Below are positions 6,944 through 14,365 of a stretch of 64,000 bases of DNA, piece after piece. The DNA comes from WTFY01 sp011523795. GTDB lineage: Bacteria > Pseudomonadota > Gammaproteobacteria > UBA4575. How positions within the stretch are numbered: the first letter of the stretch is position 1; each line of letters begins with the position of its first letter. The notes beneath the pieces are model-generated. The model had not been told where the DNA came from. It worked only from the letters and a program-made list of their open reading frames with translations, and did not search any database. A program made the translations under genes and the position numbers. The stretch is taken from the NCBI GenBank assembly GCA_965207475.1, contig OZ242278.1, positions 434,001-498,000 on the forward strand, read 5' to 3'.

Positions 6944-8215
6944 TCACTCAGAATGCGCCTTTGGCCGTTCCTGCCCACCGGCGCTCCCGTCTGCAGGCTT
7001 TTCTGCCGGCGGAGCCATTCCCAGGATGGCCTTGATCTTGGTCATGTGCTCACGGGCATGCGCCATTCGTTCGATTCTCTGCTCGGCGGTCTCTTCCGCA
7101 GGCTCGGCGATTCGGGGAGTGCTCGCCGACATGCGGGTTTTGGCACGCCCGGTGCGTTCACTGCACACCCGAAGGCCCAGGCGGGGGTGGAACTTTCCTG
7201 CAGTCACGGCCCTGCACAGGGCATGCAGGAAACTGAGTTCGTCGTAGAGCGGGTCCATGCCCTTCGTTTCTGCGCGAAAGCGCCCCTCCAGTTCATCGAG
7301 CACGGCCTGGCGGTGTTTCGCATCGATGGTGCGCAGGTAGCGCTCTGCAATGATGCGCTGGTTGGCATCCAGACGGGATGGCCAGACCAGCGACCTGAAT
7401 TCCCCGCGCCCGGGTGCAGATTTTTTTTCAGTGGCGCCGGGGGTAGTAGTAGTTTTATTTATATTATTACTACTACTACTGCTGACCATGACCGAATTTT
7501 GGTCACGGTGGATGTCCTGAGCCTCTGTGCTGCCGGCCTGCCCCCAGAGCTGGCGGACCGTGTTTGCGGTGAAGGCAAAAAACCGGCGCGATGCACCGGT
7601 CTCCCCGGGCAACGCCATGCTCTCGAGCCTGCGCTGAAGCGGATGGGTCTGCGCAAGGACATCGCGCCCGGCCCCGATGTCCTCGTCCATGGAATCCAGC
7701 ACGCCCCGGGCGACGGCGCACACGCGGGCATGGCCATGGTTCAGGGAGGCCTCCAGGAACGCCATGTAGCCATCATCCAGGTGCAGGGCATCGGCCAATC
7801 CCAGCGGCTCGTCATGCAGGGCATACACGTTGCCGCTGAAACGCCCGCGCACACTCCGGACACGGGCGCACAGGGTCAGCCAGCGGGTGGCGCGCAACAC
7901 GGCGATTGCACGCGCGACCGTGGACCTCGATGAGATGTTGGCGATCCTGCCGATGGCATCATGTCCCGGGAAGGCGGTATTGCCCGTACTCCCGTACACC
8001 GTCAGCATGATGGCCATCCACACGAGCTTGTCCACCGGCTCGAGTACCGGGTCGCGGACCACCAGGGACGGAAACGACTGATGCCGGTTGCCAAGAAACA
8101 GCATCGTATCGCCCTCCACCCCCTCCTTTCCGGCCTGCGCCCGGGCAACCGCCTCCCGGATCAGGGCATCCAGGGCCTGCATGCGCGTGCAGACCCCGGA
8201 TACCGGCTCATCCAT
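6944..8215 (-). CDS. STY4528 family island replication protein
   Basis: A 423-residue protein starting at ATG 8215, which overlaps the DUF2857 stop by eight bases; the open frame further upstream is a shadow. The N-terminal half contains a winged helix-turn-helix (LTVYGSTGNTAFPGHDAIGRIA, then STVARAIAVLRATRWL), as in the STY4528 pathogenicity-island replication family. A linker around residues 240-260 is a run of Ser, Asn and Thr encoded by AT-rich triplet repeats, after which a C-terminal domain ends in a charged tail. Replication initiation of the excised element is the assumed role. Confidence 0.8.
   Translation of the reverse strand: MDEPVSGVCTRMQALDALIREAVARAQAGKEGVEGDTMLFLGNRHQSFPSLVVRDPVLEPVDKLVWMAIMLTVYGSTGNTAFPGHDAIGRIANISSRSTVARAIAVLRATRWLTLCARVRSVRGRFSGNVYALHDEPLGLADALHLDDGYMAFLEASLNHGHARVCAVARGVLDSMDEDIGAGRDVLAQTHPLQRRLESMALPGETGASRRFFAFTANTVRQLWGQAGSTEAQDIHRDQNSVMVSSSSSNNINKTTTTPGATEKKSAPGRGEFRSLVWPSRLDANQRIIAERYLRTIDAKHRQAVLDELEGRFRAETKGMDPLYDELSFLHALCRAVTAGKFHPRLGLRVCSERTGRAKTRMSASTPRIAEPAEETAEQRIERMAHAREHMTKIKAILGMAPPAEKPADGSAGGQERPKAHSE
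7443..7481. repeat. AT-rich inverted triplet repeat inside the STY4528 gene
   Basis: GTA/AGT triplets on the left (7443-7453) and their complement ACT/TAC on the right (about 7468-7480) flank about 14 bases of pure A/T. They encode the low-complexity linker of the replication protein. The composition differs sharply from the GC-rich gene around it, and the segment could fold into a hairpin or melt easily. Confidence 0.6.
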
Positions 8216-8804
8216 CCCGGCCTGTCTGGACAGGGTTGGTCCCGGACCCCGGGTGGCCGTATTTGGCCCAGCGCTGCGTGAGGTTCCAGATGGCACGCAT
8301 CGGGATGCCGGTTTCATGATGGACCCGCAGGTACACCTGCGGGTCCGGCAGGGTCTCGTCATCCTCCTGTCCGGGCCAGGCCTGCCAGAGCCGGTTTATG
8401 CTCTCCTCGTCCGGCTCCGCCGGGCGCCCGACCGAAGGGTCCACCGAAAGGTTGCGGCGCAGCCGGCTGTAGGTGCGCGCATGGATCCCGAACAGGAGCT
8501 GCAGCATCTCCTGCGGGGCATCGGCCGCCACCAGGGAATGAAGCGCTTCCTCGGCTTTGCGCTGATCGCGCAGATGCTCGATCATCTGCCACCAGACCTG
8601 CCGGTCCAGCCGGATCTCAAGGCAGTGGCCGCGCAGGGCCTCGATCCGGTACAGGTCGGCCATGCTCATCTCGCGCAGGGCCTCGATCTCGCGGGGTCCG
8701 AAGCGCATGGCGCGAAGTGCCGTCCAGTCAGCTTCGGCCAGGCAGCGGGTCGCATACATGAGTACGGAACTCACCAGTCCCGCTTCCTTGGTGCCATCGG
8801 TCAT
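8208..8804 (-). CDS. DUF2857 (STY4526-like) ICE protein
   Basis: A 198-residue protein from ATG 8804, whose start overlaps the parB stop by four bases (ATGA). The core ALRAMRFGPREIEALREMSMADLYRIEALRGHCLEIRLD and the later RQVWWQMIEHLRDQRK match DUF2857, conserved between parB and the STY4528 gene in SPI-7/PFGI-1-like elements. Function unknown; translational coupling on both sides makes it part of the partition/replication operon. Confidence 0.8.
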   Translation of the reverse strand: MTDGTKEAGLVSSVLMYATRCLAEADWTALRAMRFGPREIEALREMSMADLYRIEALRGHCLEIRLDRQVWWQMIEHLRDQRKAEEALHSLVAADAPQEMLQLLFGIHARTYSRLRRNLSVDPSVGRPAEPDEESINRLWQAWPGQEDDETLPDPQVYLRVHHETGIPMRAIWNLTQRWAKYGHPGSGTNPVQTGRDG

Positions 8805-10330
8805 GGTTCTTTCTCCCAGATGGATGTGCCGCCCCTGGCAGCCAGATGGCGGATATGCCGGTAGGTGTCCATCAGATGTACCAGGTCCTGCCAGTCCCGC
8901 TCGTGCAGCGTGCGCCACAGCCGGTAGCCGGTCTGGCCCGGATCCAGCGTCCACACGCTCTTGAACAGCAGTCCGGCATCCTGTTCTTCCAGGGCATGGC
9001 GCAATATGGATTCATCGGGCAGTTCCGGGACGATGGCATCCAGCGGTGCAAACGTCATCTCGGCACAGGCTGCAAGCTGCCACCAGAGCATCGACACCTG
9101 GCCCAGGGTGTCATCGTCGAGTTGCTCGGCCAGTGCAGGGTCGGGGACATCGCGCAACACGTACCCGAGCCCCTTTCCGGACAGCGGCACCACGAGGTCC
9201 CCGATGCCATTGCGTTGTGCGAGCCGGGCGGCAAGGGTCCAGGCCCGCGCGCGCAAGGACTTCAGGTCACGGAGTCCTGTCTCGCCGGGCACCCTGGAGA
9301 GCCCGGGCGCGGACGGGGCCGTGCCGGGAACTGCCCTTTGATCGCCAGCCTCCTTGCAGGGTTCCTGCGCGTCATCCCCCGGCACCTGTGGTGCAGCCCG
9401 CTCGGTGACCGCAGGCTGTTCGACTTCACCGCCTTCAGGGCGAAGGTCTGCAGGAGACTCGGGCTCGCGACCCGGTTCGATCGCGGGAAGTTCCACTTCG
9501 CGCCCGGCGAGTGCGGCATCGAGGGCCACACGCACGGAATGGATGCTGAGCTCCGCTTCCTCCGCAATCTCGGTCTCGATGGCGCCCTGCAGGATATCGG
9601 TGGCCCAGGCCGGGCCGTCATACCGGCGGCACAGCGCCTCGAACACAGGATTAAAGGCCGCGCCCTGGCCCGTGCAGAATCTTAGCCAGAGGTTTCTTGC
9701 CGCGCGCTCAAGACTACGAATCTTCCCCACTTGCGGCCGGCCCAGGCCGGCTTCAAGGGCCTGCGGCATGAGCGGCAGCAGCCTGTCCACAGCATAGGCC
9801 ATGCGTGAAATCAGGCCCTGGTGGATCCGGTACCCCGCCTCTTGCAGTTCGGTCTCGAGCTGGCCCTGGGTCACCTCCGCAACCCCGAGTTCCTGGGCCA
9901 GCAGCTTCCCGGCCTCCTGAACGGCCAGCGCCTTGTCGATGAACGTGAGACTGCCGCGCAGATCATTCTCGCGCAGATGGGCGAGCAGAACATCCGACTC
10001 GCAGGTCCACGGCACAACCAGGCAATGGATCCGGCCGAACTGCTCATCGCCCGTTTCCTCAAAAAGCTCCCGAAGGATACGCAAGCGTGTGTTGCCCCCG
10101 GAATGCACCAGATAGCCAGACTCACCCGGGCGCTGTGTGACCGTCAGTGGCTGGTCCATGCCATGCGCACGGATCGAGTCCCTGATGCGGTCGTATTCCG
10201 GGTTGTCGCAGCGGCGGGGATTTCGCTCATAGGCACGAATGCGCGTGATCTCCATCCTCACGGGACCACTCGGGGCCTGTGCACGCTCGGGCAGGTCCGC
10301 CGGTCGTGACGGGGTGTCGGGAGAGCTCAT
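8801..10330 (-). CDS. parB: ParB family protein of the ICE
   Basis: A 509-residue protein. The N-terminal ParB/Sulfiredoxin-like domain shows IRAYERNPRR, SIRAHGMDQPLTV and the GENTR-type motif as SGGNTRLRIL (about residues 76-85), then HLRENDLRGSLTFIDKALAV. A helix-turn-helix region follows near residues 160-200. The C-terminal half is the extended region of ICE-type ParB (TIGR03764-like). ParB-type proteins of these elements aid maintenance of the excised circle, and some have nuclease activity. The start overlaps the stop of the upstream Cro-like gene (ATGA), so it is transcribed from the Cro-side promoter. No ParA was found in the window. Confidence 0.85.
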   Translation of the reverse strand: MSSPDTPSRPADLPERAQAPSGPVRMEITRIRAYERNPRRCDNPEYDRIRDSIRAHGMDQPLTVTQRPGESGYLVHSGGNTRLRILRELFEETGDEQFGRIHCLVVPWTCESDVLLAHLRENDLRGSLTFIDKALAVQEAGKLLAQELGVAEVTQGQLETELQEAGYRIHQGLISRMAYAVDRLLPLMPQALEAGLGRPQVGKIRSLERAARNLWLRFCTGQGAAFNPVFEALCRRYDGPAWATDILQGAIETEIAEEAELSIHSVRVALDAALAGREVELPAIEPGREPESPADLRPEGGEVEQPAVTERAAPQVPGDDAQEPCKEAGDQRAVPGTAPSAPGLSRVPGETGLRDLKSLRARAWTLAARLAQRNGIGDLVVPLSGKGLGYVLRDVPDPALAEQLDDDTLGQVSMLWWQLAACAEMTFAPLDAIVPELPDESILRHALEEQDAGLLFKSVWTLDPGQTGYRLWRTLHERDWQDLVHLMDTYRHIRHLAARGGTSIWEKEP

Positions 10331-10602
10331 TTTTCCGCGCCAGGGGACGCAGGCCCTTCACTGGGGCGGTCAAAGATCTCGGGATGGCGGACGAGGGTTT
10401 CACGTGGCACCACGTCAAGACGGCCCTCCGTTCCCTGGGCCACCTCGCGGGTCCTGTGCTCGATGCGGGTCGCCATCAGGGCACTCGCGTACCGATGCTG
10501 GCCCGCCAGCAGATACAGATAGCGAATGGAATCGTTGCAGACCACGGCGAGTTCGCCACGCTCGTGCTTGGTTGCGGCACGCAGGAACTGTCTCAGCTTC
10601 AT
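10327..10602 (-). CDS. Small Cro/YdaS-like helix-turn-helix regulator
   Basis: A 91-residue protein. The N-terminal MKLRQFLRAATKHERGELA, then VCNDSIRYLYLLAGQHRYASALMATRIE has the helix pattern of YdaS/Cro-like HTH regulators. It is divergent from the CI-like repressor and first in the leftward ICE operon, exactly the place of cro in a lambda-type switch. A possible promoter (TTGATT at 10636-10631, TAAATT at 10614-10609, spacer 16) would start transcription at or near the ATG, so the message may be leaderless. DNA-binding role inferred from fold pattern and position. Confidence 0.65.
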   Translation of the reverse strand: MKLRQFLRAATKHERGELAVVCNDSIRYLYLLAGQHRYASALMATRIEHRTREVAQGTEGRLDVVPRETLVRHPEIFDRPSEGPASPGAEK

Positions 10603-10610
10603 AACCTGAA

Positions 10611-10627
10611 TTTATCACGAAGAGAAA
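10611..10627. promoter_or_regulatory. ICE repressor operator O2 (imperfect)
   Basis: TTTATCAC-G-AAGAGAAA, a degenerate copy of the perfect 17-bp palindrome at 10647-10663. It overlaps the candidate -10 of the Cro-side promoter. Confidence 0.55.
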
Positions 10628-10646
10628 TCCAATCAAGCCCTAAATG

Positions 10647-10663
10647 TTTATCTTCAAGATAAA
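10647..10663. promoter_or_regulatory. ICE repressor operator O1 (perfect palindrome)
   Basis: TTTATCTT-C-AAGATAAA is a perfect 17-bp palindrome. It overlaps the expected -35 area of the CI-side promoter, so binding could autoregulate the repressor and shut off the leftward operon. Confidence 0.7.
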
Positions 10664-10671
10664 TATTCTGC

Positions 10672-10677
10672 TATACT
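10672..10677 (+). promoter_or_regulatory. Candidate -10 box of the CI-like repressor promoter
   Basis: TATACT ends six bases before the ATG at 10684, leaving no room for a Shine-Dalgarno. The transcript would start at or next to the A of the ATG, a leaderless message as known for lambda cI from PRM. Confidence 0.5.
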
Positions 10678-10683
10678 GCCCCC

Positions 10684-11367
10684 ATGACACGGAAACTCGA
10701 ACGCCTGCGCAGCGAGAATCTCGAACGCCTGATCCGGGAAGCCGGGACACTGAAAGAGCTCGCCCAGCGCGCAGACACCAGCAGTTCCTACCTCAGCCAG
10801 GTCCGCCACCGGATGCGTACACCGTCCGGCAGACACAGGAAAGTGACCGATGAACTGGCCGGCGTGCTTGAACGTGCCATGGGAAAGCCCGAGGGCTGGA
10901 TGGATGAATCCCATGGACCGCAAGCGTCCCTGGCCGGGGACAATATTGAGCCGGTGGCTCATGGCGAGGTGCCCACCCACCTGCGCCCGCTGGTCTCCTG
11001 GGTGCAGGCCGGCCACTGGAGCGAAAACCTCGCAAGCCCCGTACCGGAAGACGAGGTGGAATGGCTGCCCTGCCCGGTGCGGTGCAGCCTGCGGACCTTC
11101 GTCCTGAAAGTACGCGGAATCAGTATGGAGCCCGAGTTTTCTGAGGGAGACCTGATCTACGTGGACCCGGAAGTGGAACCGGCCAACGGAAGGCATGTGG
11201 TGGTGCGCAAGGAGGGCACGGACGAGGCCACGTTCAAGCAGTTCGTGAATGAGGATGACCGGATGTTCCTGCGGGCGCTCAATCCTGACTGGCCCGACCG
11301 CATCGTGGAAATTGACAAGGCGGTCACCGTTTGCGGGGTGGTGGTGTTCAAGGGAAAGGTCGTGTGA
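10684..11367 (+). CDS. CI/LexA-like repressor with S24 self-cleavage domain
   Basis: A 227-residue protein. An N-terminal helix-turn-helix (LKELAQRADTSSSYLSQVRH, about residues 23-42) is followed by a Peptidase S24 domain: cleavage site Ala109-Gly110 in SWVQAGHW, catalytic Ser147 in GISMEP, and catalytic Lys185 in EATFKQF. RecA filaments stimulate such repressors to cut themselves, coupling excision and transfer of the ICE to DNA damage. It is divergent from the Cro-like gene, with two matching operators between them and a third upstream of the xis-like/int pair. All catalytic residues are present, so SOS control is likely. Confidence 0.9.
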   Translation: MTRKLERLRSENLERLIREAGTLKELAQRADTSSSYLSQVRHRMRTPSGRHRKVTDELAGVLERAMGKPEGWMDESHGPQASLAGDNIEPVAHGEVPTHLRPLVSWVQAGHWSENLASPVPEDEVEWLPCPVRCSLRTFVLKVRGISMEPEFSEGDLIYVDPEVEPANGRHVVVRKEGTDEATFKQFVNEDDRMFLRALNPDWPDRIVEIDKAVTVCGVVVFKGKVV

Positions 11368-11559
11368 GCTGTCCGCAGCCTGGACAGCCCTGTCACCCGC
11401 TTCGGGGAAACACCCAGGCGCCGGGTCCTGGCACGGGCAGCTGATCTCCGGTCACGACCGCACCGATCCACCACACCTGCTGCCCGATACCTGATCGTCT
11501 GGTTGCCGGCGCGCGGGTTGCACTGGGCAGCCCTTCCCTCTGCGGGTACCTGCCGTTTT

Positions 11560-11576
11560 TTTACCGTCAGGATAAA
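11560..11576. promoter_or_regulatory. ICE repressor operator O3 upstream of the integration genes
   Basis: TTTACCGT-C-AGGATAAA matches the O1 palindrome at most positions with the same centre base and spacing. It lies 104 bases before the xis-like gene, suggesting that the same repressor controls excision/integration. Confidence 0.55.
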
Positions 11577-11606
11577 CATTTTTCCGTTGCCTGTGAATTT
11601 TGCATC

Positions 11607-11638
11607 GTGATAACGTAGTACGGAAGCTACGTTATCAC
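11607..11638. repeat. 12-bp perfect inverted repeat before the xis-like gene
   Basis: Arms GTGATAACGTAG (11607-11618) and CTACGTTATCAC (11627-11638) with an eight-base loop lie in the 5' region of the xis-like gene. It could be a regulator-binding site or an RNA hairpin in the leader. The rest of the 11368-11679 gap holds no gene. Confidence 0.6.
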
Positions 11639-11679
11639 CCGGTGTACTGCCGGGCGGTACATTCTGAGAGAACAGGAAA

Positions 11680-12000
11680 ATGAATACTGGACACAGAACC
11701 CTCGACCTGAACGAGGCGGCCGAATTCCTGCACATGTCACCCGCCGTCGTGCGCCAGAAGGCGCGGGCGGGAATCATTCTGGGCGCCAAACCCGGAAAAT
11801 GCTGGGTTTTTCTTGAAGATGACCTTGCCGATTACCTGCGATCGCTTTACCCTGCTCATGGGCAAACGCCGCAAAGTGACAGGACACAGGAGAACCAACC
11901 ATGTCACTATACAAACGCGGTAAAACCTGGTGGGTGCAATTTAGCACCCCCTGCGGCCAGCGAATACGCTGCTCTGCTAAAACTGCCAACAAGCGGTTAG
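11680..12000 (+). CDS. Excisionase-like helix-turn-helix protein
   Basis: A 106-residue protein. Its first 55 residues (LDLNEAAEFLHMSPAVVRQKARAG, then GKCWVFLEDDLADYLRSLYP) form a MerR/Xis-type winged helix-turn-helix of the class that precedes integrases. The last third overlaps the integrase start by 100 bases in another frame. I recall similar C-terminal tails (HYTNAVKPGG..., EYAALLKLPT) in relatives, so the overlap is probably genuine. A role as recombination directionality factor or integrase regulator is inferred. It starts at ATG 11680 after a weak purine-rich GAGAGAACAGG. Confidence 0.7.
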   Translation: MNTGHRTLDLNEAAEFLHMSPAVVRQKARAGIILGAKPGKCWVFLEDDLADYLRSLYPAHGQTPQSDRTQENQPCHYTNAVKPGGCNLAPPAASEYAALLKLPTSG

Positions 12001-12965
12001 CGCAGGAATACCACGACCGGCTCAAGGCCGGGTACTGGCGGGCCTCCAGGCTTGGGGGAAAACCCCGCCACAAGTGGGAAGAAGCGGTGGAACGCTGGCT
12101 GACGGAGAAGCAGGGGGAGAAAGTCTCCCTGGAAAATGATATCTACCATCTGCGCCGGGCCCATGCCTGGCTATATGGAAAGTATCTGGACGAAATCGAC
12201 CGGGACGTTCTGGATGAGCTCACTGGTTCAAGGCTATCCGACGGGGTTTCAAATACGACAGTCAACCGGATGCTGGAGGTCGTACGCGCTATCCTCAGAC
12301 GTGCTGAACGTGAATGGGGATGGCTGGATCGTGCCCCGCATGTGCGTATGCTTACGCAACCGAAACGCCGGGTACGGTGGCTGACCAGAGAAGAGGCGGG
12401 GCACCTGCTGGAGCAGCTCCCTGATCACCTGGCGGCCATGGCACGATTTACTCTTGCAACAGGGCTGAGAGAGGCCAATGTGGTTGGGCTTGAATGGTCA
12501 CAGGTCGATCTGGGCCGCCGATGTGCATGGATTCATGCAGATCAGGCGAAAACCCAGAAAGCCATTGCAGTACCCTTGAACGAGGATGCCATGCTGGTGC
12601 TCAGGCAGCAGATAGACAGACACTCACACCGAGTGTTTACCTACAAGGGACAGCCTGTCACCAAAGCCAACAACCATGCCTGGCGAAAGGCGCTTGCCAG
12701 AGCCGGGATTGATGACTTCCGGTGGCACGACCTGCGGCACACCTGGGCCAGCTGGCACGTGCAGCAGGGAACGCCACTGCATGTGCTGCAGGAGCTGGGC
12801 GGCTGGTCAGACTACTCGATGGTCCGCCGCTATGCCCATCTGTCGGTCGGGCATCTTGCGGAATACGCGGATAGCCTTTGCAAGATCCGGCCAGTTGGCA
12901 CAAATTTGACACAATTTGAAAGGAGGCAGAAAACAGGTGAAGGTGATACAGCCATATCTAATTGA
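11901..12965 (+). CDS. int: Tyrosine-type site-specific integrase of the ICE
   Basis: A 354-residue tyrosine recombinase. An N-terminal core-binding/SAM-like region (about 55-140) precedes the catalytic domain. Arg occurs in FTLATGLREANVVGLEWSQVD, Lys in QAKTQKAIAV, the His-x-x-Arg box in WHDLRHTW, a Trp in GGWSD (where His is often seen), and the nucleophile Tyr in RRYAHLS near residue 318. Sixteen bases after the stop lies the CCA end of tRNA-Arg(TCG), the likely attachment gene. Start ATG 11901 has AGGAG upstream. All catalytic residues are intact, so the element could still integrate and excise. Confidence 0.93.
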   Translation: MSLYKRGKTWWVQFSTPCGQRIRCSAKTANKRLAQEYHDRLKAGYWRASRLGGKPRHKWEEAVERWLTEKQGEKVSLENDIYHLRRAHAWLYGKYLDEIDRDVLDELTGSRLSDGVSNTTVNRMLEVVRAILRRAEREWGWLDRAPHVRMLTQPKRRVRWLTREEAGHLLEQLPDHLAAMARFTLATGLREANVVGLEWSQVDLGRRCAWIHADQAKTQKAIAVPLNEDAMLVLRQQIDRHSHRVFTYKGQPVTKANNHAWRKALARAGIDDFRWHDLRHTWASWHVQQGTPLHVLQELGGWSDYSMVRRYAHLSVGHLAEYADSLCKIRPVGTNLTQFERRQKTGEGDTAISN

Positions 12966-12980
12966 TTTTATTAATTAAAT

Positions 12981-13057
12981 TGGCGCGCCCGGAGAGACTC
13001 GAACTCCCGACCACCTGGTTCGAAGCCAGGTACTCTATCCAGCTGAGCTACGGGCGC
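12981..13057 (-). tRNA. tRNA-Arg (anticodon TCG), ICE attachment gene
   Basis: A complete 77-base cloverleaf with 5' GCGCCCG pairing to CGGGCGC, an encoded CCA, T-loop TTCGAGT and anticodon loop CTTCGAA giving TCG. Its 3' end faces the integrase, the usual arrangement when an element integrates into a tRNA 3' end. The other attachment repeat should lie left of the window. Confidence 0.95.
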
Positions 13058-13107
13058 ACGACTAGCTTTGTAATTGAACTATTTTGAACCAACACTCTAT
13101 ACCAACA

Positions 13108-13584
13108 ATGAATGTTGAGAGCACACACTATCCTAAACTGTTGGCTTTCCTGCAGCTATTTTACCCTACCCTGTACGAAAAACTCAGTTTTTATTCGGAA
13201 AAGCCTGACATAGTCGGTGCCAATCTCATCAGTTCTAACAACATCCATTCCTATCGTGCCATTGTATTCAGTGAAGGGATGATGAAAGAAGGCGAATCAT
13301 TTGAGATCTATGCAGGGAATGCCGCGTTGTCAGTATACTCCTGGGACTGGCGCTGGGTATTCGCTGTGAAAATTTATTTCCAAGAGAAGATGATATTTCC
13401 GATCAGATTCCAGCAGAAAGTGATTGCATTGCCAACAGAAAGATATCCTCTCAGCAAAATCTTTTTTAAAATTATCCAGCGTGAATTTGAAGATGTGCTT
13501 GAAAAAATTCTTGAATTGTCTATCGAGGAAAACACATCAATTCGTGAAAGCTACTCAAGATACCTAATTTCAGTAAAACTTTGA
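13108..13584 (+). CDS. Uncharacterised protein
   Basis: A 158-residue protein from ATG 13108 (a TTG at 13084 would add eight residues). No family recognised. It is rich in aromatic residues (SVYSWDWRWVFAVKIYF near the middle) with a mixed charged and aliphatic C-terminus and no signal peptide or membrane segment. It is AT-rich, and lies just outside the ICE end and before the convergent msrQ. It could be leftover cargo of an older element between the two tRNA-Arg genes. Confidence 0.5.
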   Translation: MNVESTHYPKLLAFLQLFYPTLYEKLSFYSEKPDIVGANLISSNNIHSYRAIVFSEGMMKEGESFEIYAGNAALSVYSWDWRWVFAVKIYFQEKMIFPIRFQQKVIALPTERYPLSKIFFKIIQREFEDVLEKILELSIEENTSIRESYSRYLISVKL

Positions 13585-13715
13585 GGTCACAGTCTCGGTC
13601 GAAAGTTCATTTTGTGAATTCTGTGAAGTAACAGAAACTGCAATGGTCAAGCGGACACCGCAAGGGCTGAAGTGTGAGCATCACAACCGGCAGCAGTCAT
13701 TGAGTACAGCGAGAT

Positions 13716-14303
13716 TTACCGGAACTCCCTGACCCTTGCCTTCAGATGGAAAATCAGCCTGAATCCAAGCAACCCTGCAAGAATACACGCATAGATCGCA
13801 GGTTCGCGGGTATCAATCTTGACCATCCACCAAAAATGTAGCACAGCAAGCATAGCGGCCAGATAAACCAGACGATGAAGCACAACCCATCGATGCTGGA
13901 GAATCTCCACCAATTTATTCGTCGATGTGGCTGCCAGTGGCAGTAACAAAATAAATGCTGCAAATCCTGCTGTAATAAAAGGCCTCTTTATTACATCATC
14001 AAAAATCTCCGACAGGTCAAAAAACTTATCCAGCGAAAGATACAAAGACAGATGTACCGACACATAAAAAAATGCGAACAGGCCTAACATCCTTCTGTAT
14101 CGACCAAGCCAATACCAGCCGGTTAACCGTCTAATCGGAGAGACTGCAAGGGTAACCAGCAAAATTCTCAAGGCCCAGTCTCCTGTCCTCCTTGTAAGGG
14201 CCTCAATAGGGTTTGCACCCAGTGAATCTGTGAAAAACCAAAAGAGGTAACATACCAAAGGGATCAGACAGACTGTAAATACGGTAGGCTTGCCTAATTC
14301 CAT
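13716..14303 (-). CDS. msrQ: MsrQ, haem membrane subunit of periplasmic Met-sulfoxide reductase
   Basis: A 195-residue membrane protein with about six hydrophobic segments and the ferric-reductase-like pattern: TGDWALRILLVTLAVSPIRRLTG, then RRMLGLFAFFYVSVHLSLYL with a haem-ligand His, and HRWVVLHRLVYLAAMLAVLHFWW with further His residues. MsrQ passes electrons from the quinone pool to MsrP, which repairs oxidised methionines in periplasmic proteins. It lies 62 bases downstream of msrP in the same operon. Length is normal. Confidence 0.92.
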   Translation of the reverse strand: MELGKPTVFTVCLIPLVCYLFWFFTDSLGANPIEALTRRTGDWALRILLVTLAVSPIRRLTGWYWLGRYRRMLGLFAFFYVSVHLSLYLSLDKFFDLSEIFDDVIKRPFITAGFAAFILLLPLAATSTNKLVEILQHRWVVLHRLVYLAAMLAVLHFWWMVKIDTREPAIYACILAGLLGFRLIFHLKARVREFR

Positions 14304-14365
14304 TTATTTCAGACAAGGATCGGTGGAATCTTCGTTCAGGACGGCATCGCTTGGGATTAGCCAGA

